Origin: Branchiostoma floridae
Lineage: Eukaryota; Chordata; Leptocardii; Amphioxiformes; Branchiostomatidae
Assembly (NCBI RefSeq): GCF_000003815.2
Contig: NC_049991.1
Location: 15,812,971-15,876,970 of the forward strand
Direction of reading: 5' to 3'
Length of the DNA stretch: 64,000 nt
Below, in pieces: positions 23,001 through 35,500 of this stretch. How positions within the stretch are numbered: position 1 is the first letter of the stretch; each line of letters opens with the position of its first letter. Both the position numbers and the translations under genes were made by a program. Under the pieces are notes generated by a model. The model ran no database searches and was not told where the DNA came from. It worked only from the letters and a program-made list of their open reading frames with translations.

Positions 23001-26000
23001 TTCTCTTTACCCTTTCCCTGTCCATCTCACTGTGGGCTAGCTCTTAGGTAAGGCACTTTTCTCCCTCTTTCCTTCTGCACTTCAAAACCAACACTGTAAA
23101 ATCCTTTTCTAGCACCCTCTATTGATGTATCTTTGCTCTTACAGTTCCTCATACTCTTGCGCAATTAAATGATATCAATGTCTTTCCAGGTTTGGTTTTG
23201 AAAGAGTTTATGTGAAAATGACTATTAGAAGCGATCAACTTCAGCTTTAGACTTACACTGGACAGTATTCTTACTGTAACTACTGAAAGCCTCTTTCAAC
23301 TTTCTTCAAGGATTATAGTTTTATCTTATCATGTTCATGAAATTCCCGACCCTCTGTATTATTTACTAATAGTTTGACTGCATATCTTTTATCTATAGCG
23401 GACAGAGAGTTCATTGAGGGGAGAAGAAAATCCTTGAGACGCTTCTTGAACCTGGTAGCGAGGCATCCATCTTTTTCTGAAGAGTCCCTTTTGAAATTCT
23501 TCCTTACATTCAATGGGGCTGTAAGTATCTCTTAATCAATAGATAAGATATAATGTGACATTTCTGCTGTATTAATTTTTCTGATATACGTATGTAGAAA
23601 GATATTCTTGTTGTTGACATATCTTTGTTTACTTGTTTGCTGTTGACAGGATATGCAACATGTTATCAAAGTTCAGTTCCGGGGTATTCCAGATGAGTTT
23701 GTTACCAGTCCTCTGGCCGTCCAAGCCAAGGTGGGCTGGTGTCTTGTTTCACTTATAGTACACATCAGGACGTTCTTGATGTAGAAATCAATTTGATGTA
23801 TTTATTGTACTTTGAAAGACAGAGGATAACCAATTTCTAAAGTTGCAAGAAGTCCTGAATGTTTGCAATTATTATGCCATAAGAATGTGTCTTTTGTGTC
23901 ATTTTCATACAGGACTGTTTAGCCAAATGTTGTAGGGTTGATGCAAGTTAGGATTATACCATGGTTACCATTGACCAATCAAGGACAAGTTCTAATGTTA
24001 AAGTGCAGTTGCCAAGTTTTTTGAGCTTTTGCATAGATGGTGATAAGTCTAAGAACTGTTTTCTATCTTTCACGCAGGATCTTGTACCGATGGACACACA
24101 AGTACAGTTCAGCAACAGTCGTGACTTCATCCGCATTCTCTTCAACAGTATCTCCCACATCAAGGGGGTGTCAGATCGCATGGTGGCCAGGTCTACAGGT
24201 CAGGTCTTCAGTTTCCCATACTCCTCATGATCTTGTACCACCTACCTATCTACCTAGTCCCTTGACCTCCAGGTTGTTAAGGGGACAAGGTAGACGATCG
24301 AGATTTGTCTCCAGACTTGTCGCTCCATCTCTCTTGCTGCAGATACCATCTTACAATTCAGGCTGCACCATCTTTTTGAGCCATAGTATAAGATATCTTT
24401 GTTCGTAACCAAAAGTACGGTCAATCTTTCTGGGTGTTAGCTAAACAAGTAATGGCAACAGGCAAATAGTAGTGGACAACCCCAAGAAAAACTGTACATT
24501 CTCACGCCACATCTTAAAAGACACTGTAGCTGCATGGTTCCCATTTTATAGGACTTTATTCAAGCCCACAACCAATCACAACAAAGCAATGGCAATACAT
24601 GTACATTTGTTGTTTCGGATTATAATACAGTCAAACCTGTCTATAGCGGCCACTCAAGGGACCGGACAAATGTGGCCACTATAGACAGGTGGCCTCTGTA
24701 TAGAGGTGGCAACTTGTAGATAAAATACCCAAGGGACCGACAAAAAGTGGCCACTATGGACAGGTGGCCCCTCTGTAGAGGTGGCCCCTAATACAGGTTT
24801 GACTGTATAAGACTTTTTCCATTATTGCCACATGATGTAATGACAGTTCCTTTTTTCTATTTTCTGATTGTAAATTTCTCATACCAAAAATTCTCTAACT
24901 CCTCTCTTCCAACTGTATATAGGACTGGCAGCAGACATGTTGATATTTGGGAAGGAACTGAGTGTTATGGCCAACGACCCCCCTGCTCTCTCCTCCTGGT
25001 CGTGTGGTTCGATAGACACCTGGTCACACCTGCAGAACGGCTTCAAGAGCCTGTCAGTGGAGTTTGGGGTTTTAGCTGACAAGTCTCAGAAACAGGTTAG
25101 CATCTTTTTTCAAGCATCTCCATATAACATCAATATACAGACTTTATTTGCAAACTCATGTAAGAATGCTAATTGCAATGGCACTTTGTATCACTGTCAA
25201 CCCTAATGAGCGTTCAATCTGTTGATGTTTGAAAGTTGATAAAACATCTTATGTTACTACAGGCACATATGGAGGATGACTGCTTAGTGGAACAACTTCA
25301 GTACTTCTTGGACTTGTTGACTTCATACAAGGTACAGTCCATCATCAATGGTTTCACTCTTTCAGGCCTCATACCACAAGTCTTAATTTGTGTCCTGCTT
25401 GTAGACCTGAGAAACACAAGATATCATAAGAAAGAGTATGGAAATGTAAATGAATTTCTTGTGTTTCCCTATCCTCAATCCTGTAATTTCGTTACATGAT
25501 TGATGCAGAAAGCTATAAACAGTTGAAGAGTTGTTTTCTTTCCTTTTATTTTGCTGCCCCAGGACTTGTGTGATCGCCATGAGAAAGGTGTGTTGTCAGA
25601 TCATCAACGTGCGCTCCAGAAGATGGGGCAGATGAAGAAAAGGAAAATGTCAGCAACGATACAGGGCAAGGAACAGGTCTGCACCAATCCAAAAATACAT
25701 TACTTTATTGTCTGTTCTGTTTCCCTAAGTTTTCATTGGTCAGATCTGTATTTCTTGGTTTAGACATGTATGACTTTTTATGTTATCTAGAGTCTAGGGT
25801 TTGCTAGTTATTGCCATGTTGACCTAGTACCATCAAAAGGGGTCTCTTTGCGATCATTGAACTTGTCTCATTTAAAAAAAGAAAAACTGTTCTCGTTTAA
25901 TGATCTTATATTGCACTTTCTTCTAGACTGCTCTAGTGGAACAGTTGGAGGCCAGGATTATAGAGGTAAGGTTAATGATTATGTCTTCACACATATGATT

Positions 26001-27459
26001 TATGTAGCATGGTGTGAATTTCTTTATGTACAATGATATGATCACTATATTCAAATCATATGTACCTTATTCATTCTTGTGCTATCACATGCTCTTACAA
26101 ATTTGGAAGTTGTAGGCATAATTTTCTGACTTGAATCCAAGGAGGACGATGGTGAACATATGCCCAATGATTTTCAAAGTGGTTTCAGCATTATATGAAT
26201 GATGGGCACTTCATCCTAATGTCACAGGTACTCATGCAGACTGTTCAGCTAAGAGACTTTTGATAAAGTGGCTGTAAATGTATTTCAAGACCCTGCACTT
26301 TTGCAGCTAATTGAAAGTGTAAATGTACTGAGGGAACAGATTAAGCAATGGTGTTAATGGATAACAAGGCTTTTTTTAACAACCTCGATGCATACTATCA
26401 CTGCCAACAGTTCAGTGACTGTATGCCACCTTCCTCAAGGCAATACTGAGTGGTTCTATTTCACACCGCAGCTAGGTTTTGCTGTTTTCCAAGCAGAGGT
26501 TGAGTAGCGGGGATTAGTAATGGCCCAGATCTTAACCAGCTCACTCCCTTCCGTTTTGAAGCAGAGGTGAGGGGAGCGAGCCGTTAAAAATCCCGGCCAC
26601 TACTAATCCCCACGACCCAACCTCTGCTTGGAGAATAAAGTTTCACTGCTAGGAGCCTTGTTATACAGTGACTTTCCAACATGATGAAATAACTTACTGT
26701 ATTTTTGGTCTACAGCAAGAGAGTGAGATCAACAACATGGAGAACCGAAACTACTTCTCCCTGCACTGTGTGCACATGGAGACCCAGCTCATACACGCTA
26801 ACATGGAGCTCCTGGTTAAAATCATGGAGGGGCTGCTCAGTACACAGGTCAGAGGTCACCAGGAGGTCAGTACCCTTTCTCTTCTTACAACTGTCTTTGC
26901 TGTTGAAAGTTAGAGATGGTTTTCTTGGTACAGATAATGTGATGAGTATAACTACTGTGACTTTACCAAGTAGGAAGTTATCAAAAAAGTTTGCCATGTC
27001 CTTTAGAAAAAAGATTAGGATAACCTAGCTGGGCCAGGAAAAAAATCAAAATGACTTTTTTGGTTCAGTTTTATATTATTTTTTGTTGCTTTTGGCCCCC
27101 ACATTGACAGTACATGGTTTGTATGTGTACTCTTAATTTGTGTTGATTTATCTCTTTGCATCATTGCAAACTTTTACAGAAAACATATATGTTGGTGATT
27201 TAGAAATCTACTGGCAGTTTGCTTCCAGAAGTTTTTTCCATATTGAAAAAGCTAATTAGACCATGAGCACATTATGTTGTATTTTGTTTTTGAGATGTTT
27301 CATTGTTGCTGAAAGCATTTTTTCCTTCAACAGCTGGCACAAATGTGGGAGAACATAGCACCAAAGATCAAGACCCTGATCCCACCGTCCGCAAAGTCAC
27401 CGAGCACGTCCCCCGGCACATCCCCCACGTCCGAAACAGCGCCGTCGTCTTTTCGGTAG
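17024..27459 (+). CDS. SNX8: Sorting nexin 8 (SNX8), spliced, complete
   Basis: SNX8 (yeast Mvp1 family) is a PI3P-binding PX-BAR protein in endosome-to-Golgi sorting. Exons: 17024-17045, 17144-17274, 19824-19962, 20479-20672, 22500-22617, 23399-23520, 23650-23730, 24078-24198, 24923-25095, 25263-25331, 25563-25676, 25927-25965, 26716-26865, 27334-27459; all phases join, giving 532 residues and a TAG stop. Residues 1-97 look like a degenerate EH domain (LPKQTLSSIWDAVD, then GYLTRNGLYKALAL). The PX domain spans about 139-242, with family-typical LIPEKKGLILKHVEYEVSS, the PI3P-binding RRYNDF at 170-175, PPKK at 195-198 and the basic ADREFIEGRRKS at 202-213. The rest is the helical BAR-type region (LIFGKELS, DLCDRHEKGVL, MENRNYFSLHC, ETQLIH). 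The C-terminus ends in a short Ser/Thr/Pro-rich tail. The start is supported by the aag-ATG-g context and the YY1/Kozak overlap. Confidence 0.95.
19512..19733. repeat. MITE-like element, TIR tactgtaaatgcag
   Basis: It starts tactgtaaatgcagaaatat and ends taaatgcatttacagta. The interior has ttcgcggtgg and accgcgaac words. A truncated relative (accactgcgaacatttctg, then catttacagta) lies at about 49080-49225. Confidence 0.7.
24628..24805. repeat. MITE-like element, TIR CAGTCAAACCTGT, flanked by TA
   Basis: Perfect 13-bp inverted ends are flanked by TA. The interior repeats the word gtggccactat and its complement. Relatives lie at 57988-58171 and 60254-60346. It is in SNX8 intron 8. Confidence 0.8.
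26489..26631. repeat. MITE-like palindrome, 37-bp arms ending ccaagcagaggtt
   Basis: Arms 26489-26525 and 26595-26631 are near-perfect reverse complements (gcggggattagtaatggcc against ggccactactaatcccc). A diverged relative with the same ends lies at 54782-54900 in LLGL intron 7. Confidence 0.75.
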
Positions 27460-30400
27460 AACCAGTTATCATATTTAGGCCTTTGGTAGCATCACCATAG
27501 TCTGTATCCTACCCTCTCCTTTCAGCCTGGTTCCATTTGGTACATCATATAACATGGCACAGACCTTTTATATCTAAATTAGAGTTGATCAGCCGTTCAT
27601 GCTTAGCTACAGAACCATATTATTTTTGTCATTACTAGATAGAATCAGGAGAAAGCAATAAACTTTTACATGTAACACGTAATCAGGATGGTGCTACTGA
27701 AATTACTGTAGTTAAAATGAACACAATAACCAGTACAGGATTCACGCTGTTGTTTGTGAAACTTACAAAGCTACATGTATATAGTTTCTGAAAACAGAAA
27801 TGCTCAAGTGACAGATGTGGAAGATGTAGGAAAGGTAATACATGTCATAGTGTGCTATGCCTGTTGGCCTGGATGCCAGTCTTGTTCCCTGCCAACAAGG
27901 GATAGTGATTAAAAAGAGTGGACTAAAGCTTAAGGTCTTACTGCACTTGGGGTACCGGTGTGGCACTGTGGGGGGTGTTTACTGTGGCATTGTTGTGTTA
28001 TTTTTGCCGATTTTTATAAACTAGATATTGTGTAATATGTAAGAGTATGACTTAGAAGACAACAAAGCACACAAAACATAAGACAATTGGGTCTTCATCT
28101 CTGAAATTCGTTGAGTAATCTTTCGAAGCCCGCAGTGCTGCACCGGTGCCGCAAGTGCAGTGAGATAAGACGTATGGCTGACATCCAGGCTATCCATATG
28201 TACAGAGTTAATGTGAAAGACAATAGTTGTTAGTGGATATGTAGGTTCACCGGTGGTTTGTCATTCTTGCTTCAAATCATTTGACTCACAGGCAGGAACT
28301 CAAACAAAGTGTGGCTAGTCACTTACCAAGCTTGGATGAATTGAATTTGAAATATCACACCTCAATTCTAATTGACTACAAGTGGTTTTAGGGGCATTGT
28401 GTAAAATGTTTAGTACTTGCCCATGATTTAAAATGATATAAAACATATCTATTCCTATGTTTTCTGCCATGTCCAGATTTAGGTAGATAGCATACACTTT
28501 CTTACTTTTTGGACTGTACCACTGAAAGGAGAGGGGTAGTCATGGTGTCATGCCCATATTTGCTGGTCAAATGAAATTGTGATACAGAAATTGTACATAT
28601 ATTTGATAGATACAATTGTGTATGTATACTTGAAAATTTTACCAGTAGTTATTGAACCTCTAGCATCCGTCATGTTTATAACATATCTTTGCCAATATCT
28701 ATGTTCAAACCAAAGCCTACATGGCATAATTGTGCCTTATGATTCAACAAAGCTATCTGATTTACTGGTAAACTTCTTAGTACAAATATATATTATGTTT
28801 GTTGTCAAAAAGATATCATTAGTTAGAAGTGTTGACTGGCTCTTTGAGAGCCATCAGAAGCCTCGAATGTGTAACAATACATACATGTACATGAAACAAT
28901 TAAGTATAGAATACTTTGAACCAATCAGCACCATGACTCGCACATCCTCTCTTATGATTTTCCTGGTTCATATTCAGAACACATTTGTATGAGCTGTAAC
29001 ATGTGATTACATGTTGGAGAAAAGATTTTGTTTGAATATTGTACAAATGTAAGAAGCAATAATTGAGAAATATGGTATAACATCTGCTAAGTTCTATGGA
29101 TTTGATTTCTTAAAAAAAAGAATAAGCTATGATTACCAAATGTTGCACTTGGTCAGCAATTTTTTGGTCTTTTATCAACTTTTGGGCATTCTTGAATCTG
29201 AATATAAATCTTGTGAGGATCAGCAAATACCATGTCCAGAAACTATGATACCTGCATCACAGTGGTTGTCTTTGTTTTTTTGTTGGTTTTGATTTAAAAA
29301 AGACTGAAGTAAACAGTTGTATTGTGACAAATGTTGTGAAAAAGACCTCTTGATTGGCAAAGTGAGTTGAGCTGTCATGGTTTTACCAAGGAGTCTTAAA
29401 CTTTTAAGCTCCTTTTATTAGCTTCCATAGGAGGATTTCTGTACTTTTTTTTGCTCATAATACACTTGCTGACATGAGGTAGTTATTGTCCCTTCTGGGG
29501 TAAGCTAATAAGTTGCATATGCTGTATTGGGTTCTTTTTGGTCACTTATTTGAGAAGGAAAAAAAAGGAGCAACTTCATGTACATTTCTACATCAAAACA
29601 TTAAGGGTAAAATGATATCCTAATCGTGAGAGTAACAAAAGTAGTCAAGCTCGAACCTTAAGCTTTTCCAAAAATGTTTCAGAGCCCTGTGGCCTGCAAT
29701 CTTGCTGAATTTTTAATTTGCTCAGCCTGTTCACATAGAGAATGTACTGTGGATTTTTTTTTTTTTTTTTTTTGTTCACATGAGATATTTGGAGGGGGGG
29801 TCAAAACAAGAAAGCTAACACTGAAGTGTGGCGGTATTTAAAAGAAATATACTTCGGGGAAACACTCGTGAAGACTGCAATTTTTATTTAGATCGCCAGG
29901 ACTGCTGGAAAGCTCACCAGCAAGGGACAGGTGGCACCTGTTTTTCAGTGTTCTGATAGAGGTACATGGTTGGAAATGCTGTAATGTGTAGGTGACAAGG
30001 TCTGGGCTTGCATGCCTATCATCAATCGCTGTCAACTAAATCCGCAGTTAGATACGGTTCAGGTGACGGATCATAAATTTCATACTTTCTCGAGAACGTG
30101 CTAAGCGTGTCCGCTAATGAAACGATGTGACATGGCTGTTGGTTCGACAGTTTGCTGAGGGAGTGAGGTTACTCTTTATGGACGGCGATTTTCCATCAGC
30201 CGTTCTGGAGCGAATTGATTTGTCGGCTGTACGTCAAAGAAGGGGACAAACTGACCTCGGATGTAAACGAGCCCTCTGGAAGTCTCCCCACGTCTTCGGT
30301 GGAAGCTTGTTCAGGCATACATTGTACATCATTTATAGTCGTATAAACACATGCAGTTCAATGAGATAAATGGTATAGTAATGGTTTTGAAGGTTTAAAT

Positions 30401-32229
30401 TTTCCATGGCATGCCCTGATGCATTCACGAACTCAAAAGAAACGTCGGTACATCTAGCCTTAAATTTGTATATTTTTTTTTTAATTCCCTTGCACATAAC
30501 CGGCATTAGTTGAAAATGCATGTGCCGAATCCCCGGTTGGGGCCAAAGCCAGACAGGTAACTCCCACCTCTAACGTTACTGTACCGTGAAGGGCGTTTTA
30601 CAGAAAATCCTTGAGCCGAGAATATAATCATGTGTCACGAATACTAGTAGGCACCTGTAGAAATGGTGAACAGCAGGGGTGGAAAATTCACGTACAGGTA
30701 CGGTGCAGGTCCAGAGGATCAGGACCTGAACCAGGACCTAATTGTTTGTGAAAACTTGTGAATACTCAAAGCGATGGTCCATTTCACTACAAAGCCAAAG
30801 GATTTTGTTTGGTGGAGTATCCGACGTCCACTGGCGTTTAAACCAACTGCCTTCGTTGTGGACCAAGTTTGACCTTGGTTTGACTATATGAACTTGATAA
30901 AATTACTATGAACTGTCCTCTAATTCGCTCTGGTTATTTTCTTGGAATATAAGCCCCAAACACGTAAACACCTGACGTCGGTGTTATATCTGATCATTAC
31001 CTAATCGGTCCAAAATCCGGTCTACTGATTTTTCAGGTACGGTTATTCTGGACCGATCCAATAAGAAAAACCGGTTTTGTACCGGTACCCCTTACCGGGG
31101 AGTACCAAACCACGAAGCCTGGTAGAGGCTACCGGTACCCACCCCTAGTGAACTCAGCGGTAGGAACAGAGCACGCTTTGACACCTGTTTTCCCCATGAA
31201 TGAGGTGGTTCTGTGTTGACGAAACATTGAGAGAAAAGACGAAATCGGATCGGCCACGTTCAATTTTGTCAGACAAGGCCAGAGACAACGTGGCACTGTT
31301 GAACGACGGTTCCAGTTGGCTGAAAATAAAGACACGTGCCACGTTGTAGTCGTGCCTTTGTCCCTGAATTTGTTATGGTCGTGTAGGTGTTAAGGGTCTC
31401 GGCGCTCCACATCCGTTATGTTATATGTCCTGCGGCTGTGGCACGACTAATCACCCTTGTTTATGACTCACTGGAGAAGAATGGAAGCACCTTTAAAAGG
31501 ACAGGTAGCGGTATGAGCTCACTGAAACAGGCGACGCAGCGTGAGACAGGTAGACTCCAATCACACGCAAACATTTCTGTGGGATTACGTCACCGCCATT
31601 ACCTCACGTACGGCGTCCCGCACACCTGTTTGCAGTGCCGCTATTGGCTGGACCGGACAAGTGTGGTCTGGGCTAGCTGCAACCAGAGCGGACCCCCTTT
31701 CTGTGTTCTTAATAAAAGAAGAAAAGAAAAGGGCGCGAAACATCAATAAGTACTCCACTCGGTGTAGTGTTTCAAAGTTCTTCAAAAAAGCGCGCGCTCA
31801 TTGGATGAAATTCCCATTCAACGTGTTCAATGGGCAACTTTCAATGGGCGCAATTTTCTAATTGTCGCCTATGAATTAGGCAACAGAACGAAGAAAACAC
31901 GAAAACAGCAGGCTACACTTTTAGTGCAAGTAATTGCGTACGGTATTTTCATATGCAGATCAATATTTGTCTGTGATTGTTTAGCTTCAGAAACTTGACA
32001 GACTGCTCGCTACTGCTAAACAAGGTGACGTCATGCTTCCCAGGCGTCGGGGCAGAGGGCAGTAATACGGCGCAGATATCCCTCCGCGAAATCTATAAAA
32101 ACGTCTCAATCATAAAGGATAGTGATTGAAATGCGTACATTTTCTCGATAGGAAAAATAAAGGATAGTGGTATATATTTTTGACATCATTTGTTGAAGAG
32201 TGTGGTATTGGCGTAAATGAGATATAAGG
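27460..32229. other. SNX8 3' UTR and SNX8-LLGL intergenic region
   Basis: No coding exon with homology was recognised. Short open frames here, the longest 28579-28992 (137 codons), are AT-rich and resemble nothing known. The region holds a T18 tract near 29756, an arm of the ggggtggg/ggtac repeat near 30674-30740, a further arm at 31021-31146, and a perfect CRE (TGACGTCA) at 32026-32033 upstream of LLGL. Confidence 0.6.
27657..27662 (+). terminator. SNX8: Candidate SNX8 polyadenylation signal AATAAA
   Basis: A canonical AATAAA lies about 200 bp after the SNX8 stop. The following sequence is T-rich, but no strong GU-rich element was identified. Longer 3' UTRs using later signals are possible, because the next 4.5 kb hold no gene. 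Confidence 0.35.
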
Positions 32230-32536
32230 AATAAAGTAGTGCGTGCGGAAGTTTACCTAGCGTGGGTTGTAATCGGTCGTGCGTGGCCGTTGTACGTCCG
32301 GCTTTTACTTTGGCGCGATTTCGAATTCCAGGCCACAAGTTTTGGGCTCGGCTCTCCTCCGGCAGCTGTTTTGGTTTCCCAGCTGCTAAACTTGGGTCAG
32401 TTTGGCCCCTCTCTGCACCGCGACTCCCAGTTCCACGGCCGTGCGCCTGTTGTTCCGGTCAGACGACTTGACTTGCGATAAGCTCGAGTTCTTGTGGATT
32501 TGATCGTGTGGGAGGGCACGCACAAAACAACCAAAC
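32230..32536 (+). promoter_or_regulatory. LLGL: LLGL 5' region, CpG-rich
   Basis: The roughly 300 bp before the LLGL start codon are markedly richer in CG dinucleotides than the flanks. The high-CG stretch runs on into exon 1 and the start of intron 1 (to about 32830). This looks like a CpG-rich promoter plus 5' UTR. No TATA box was seen. The transcription start is not determinable from sequence alone. Confidence 0.5.
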
Positions 32537-35500
32537 ATGCTCAAGTTCGCCAGGACTCGCTTCAAGCGCGGAGCCACCGACGCCGAGAGGGAGAAGCTCA
32601 AGCAGGAGCTCTTCACCTTCAAGAAGGTAAGGCTGTTGTTGTTTTGCTGTGCTCGTGAAGACGCGGAGCGAGGGCCCCCGACTTGGGCGGCCGGCCGGGC
32701 TTCACACCGCTGCGAGATCTTGTTTCAGGATCAAGGAACGTGTCCCCCCGGAGTCGAACCCGGGTACCCCGCCCAGCCTCGCAGACCACTGCTGCTCGGC
32801 CGGGCGCACCCGGAAACTTTTCCTATCCTCCACGCACACAGGCACAACCAAACACGTAGTCTGCTGGCTCCTCGGGAAACATGGGGCCGAAATTTTCTTG
32901 CCCGTTATGTACGATCTTACATTTTGTCCACGTTACATGGCACAATGGTGCCTTTGTGTGTGTCAGTAGTGTGGCTTCCGTGTTGCATGTTGGAGTGTTG
33001 TGTAGCTCGTGCACAGCGCGACCGACCCCTGCACCACCAAACAGCTGCCAGCGTGTTGGAGCACTACAAACCCGCGTGCGACCAGACCAATTCATTACTA
33101 CTCGTCAAATGCCACTTGGATCGATTGATAACACCATGGCGGATCCGAACCCATGTCCCCCGGCACTTACAGTGGTTCATGTTGGCACCCCCGGTTTACG
33201 TGACACACATTTCAACCAAGCAAGGATGTTTTGGTGCCGGTCAGGCAGGGTTTCTTTTGTGTGCAATCCGTCTTTCTGTACAAGCAAGTTGAACCACAGT
33301 GGCCCCAACCAAGAATGTTGGTAGTCAATATGGCATCCAGTAAATTACTCTCAGCGCTGTAACTTGAAAGACAGACAAGAAAGCAAGTCCCTGCATACAG
33401 ACAGTAAGAATTACAAAGTAGAAGACCCCAGGCTGTCTAATTGTAGGTTAGGGCAACAATCCCCGAGAAAACCATCTAATCTTTTTTGTCGTGAACAGCC
33501 CAGCTGGAATAGCTGTGAGTGAAGGTAGAATTCCTCTTCCGGCAAACAGGAATGTTGCTCATATCCTAAAGTATTTCAGGAAATCCCAGGCATCAAGTAT
33601 GTACACTCGGAGCTGGCCCACTTGTTACTGTGATGTTTAGCAACTCGTCTGGTCTTGTGGACAGAGGCTACGTCCTCAAACAATTCAGACAAGTCGTAGG
33701 AAGATTTTGTGAAGATAATTTCCTAGGTGTGGTCCCAGGGAGGTGCGAGTCAGTAGCATTGTTGGAGTAATTGCCCCTTGAATTGGTTTCTTAATTAATG
33801 GTTGTCAGTAATTCTCAGTCCCAACAGACAGTTTTGGGAATTGATAATGTCCAGTGGGAATCTGTACAACAGAGCATTAAATACAGTGGTAGCAAGTACA
33901 AAGAGTACCGTATGGCGGTTTGAAGGTGTACTTGTTCGGTGCGTTCGCAAACAACAACCACGCCCCCAACAGAACTTTGGCCCTCGTGTGTTCCAGACGG
34001 TGTTTTATGACTTTGACTTTTTGTGAGCGGTGTATTACATTGCACCATATGGCAAGTCGGCACACGTCAAGCAGACGTACGAATGCTACAAAAGAAATAA
34101 AAGTTGCAAAGTTAGTGTATATTTGAAGACCTTGAGTGGTAATTATCTTTTTGTAGCAGTTGGGTGCATCCAAACGTNNNNNNNNNNNNNNNNNNNNNNN
34201 NNNNNNNNNNNNNNNNNNNNNNNNNNNNNNNNNNNNNNNNNNNNNNNNNNNNNNNNNNNNNNNNNNNNNNNNNNNNNGAATCAGATTCGGTAGCTATGAG
34301 AAGGCTGAAATGCCACATGTACCAAAGGCACCACGAACATATCCTTGCTGGTAGCGTTACTTTACTTTTCTGCATTTTGATATCANNNNNNNNNNNNNNN
34401 NNNNNNNNNNNNNNNNNNNNNNNNNNNNNNNNNNNNNNNNNNNNNNNNNNNNNNNNNNNNNNNNNNNNNNNNNNNNNNNNNNNNNNNNNNNNNNTTTTTT
34501 TCTTTTCAGACCGTTGAACATGGGTTTCCGCATCGTCCCAGCGCTGTGGCCTTTGACCCCGAGATGAAACTCCTGGCGATCGGGACCCGCTCCGGTCTCA
34601 TTAAGATGTATCCTTTCACTTCTGTGTGTTCTTAGCTTAATCATTAACTGTATGGTGTGTATTATGTCTGGAGCTGTGGACTACTACTTCATGTTTCATC
34701 CTGTTCTATATGTGATGGTAGCAACCATACACAACGATAAAGAACTCTGTTGAAAAAGCTCTAATTATACTATTTATAGGCTTATGTATGATTATTCAGA
34801 TCACAATGCTGTGTAGATATTACTGGTAGATGACATCATCCCTTTGCCTTAGTGCTTTTGTGGACTTCTTTTGAGCTCCACGTAACCCAAATACACAACG
34901 GAGCACTAGAAATTAAGGTTCTTTAGACTGCCAAGGGAAAAGTCTGAATGTAGAGGTTGATCCCTACATTGCGCGACACATGTCATGTTCTGGAAAAGTA
35001 CTGTAATTTCCAACACGAAAATTGGACTCACCCAAATCAGGGTTCTAGCTAGTGCACTTAAGCATAGTGGGCAAACTACGCTATAATTTGTGACCACTAT
35101 GCTAAAATAAGGGCCACTACGCTAATTTTAAACTAGTGTAGTGGTGCTTTGCTATCATTTGCTTGTTCAACAATGTCTAATCAATGTCTGAACAATGAAA
35201 ATGATTATATGCCCCTTCTAATTACATGTAATGTTAACAGAGTGCCAACTTTTAACTCTACATTTTCAAAATCTCACCGTGGAAGGGCCAAGACCCCCCT
35301 TCCACACCAATCTCCTGAATGGTCGCTTTGCTACCATGCCATTCCCACTACGCTAAAATGAAATCCTGGCTAGAACCCCACAAATTTACACATGTCATGT
35401 TGATAAGCAGGAAGATACCCAGTCTGGGCGTGGCACCATGATACCTGTGTGGTTTTGATATCCTGATATAGGCAGTATCTACCTGTGTTAGTCATGGAGC

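Noticed and set aside
28579..28992. A 137-codon open frame between SNX8 and LLGL
   Set aside because: It is AT-rich and Ile/Tyr/Val-heavy, with no family likeness and no splice context.
32537..33292. A 251-codon open frame from the LLGL start codon
   Set aside because: Only the first 30 codons are exon 1; the rest is read-through past the gtaagg donor at 32627 and has no LLGL likeness.
32649..33324. Several GC-rich open frames in LLGL intron 1
   Set aside because: CG-rich promoter-proximal intron DNA gives long chance frames on both strands; none has recognisable domains.
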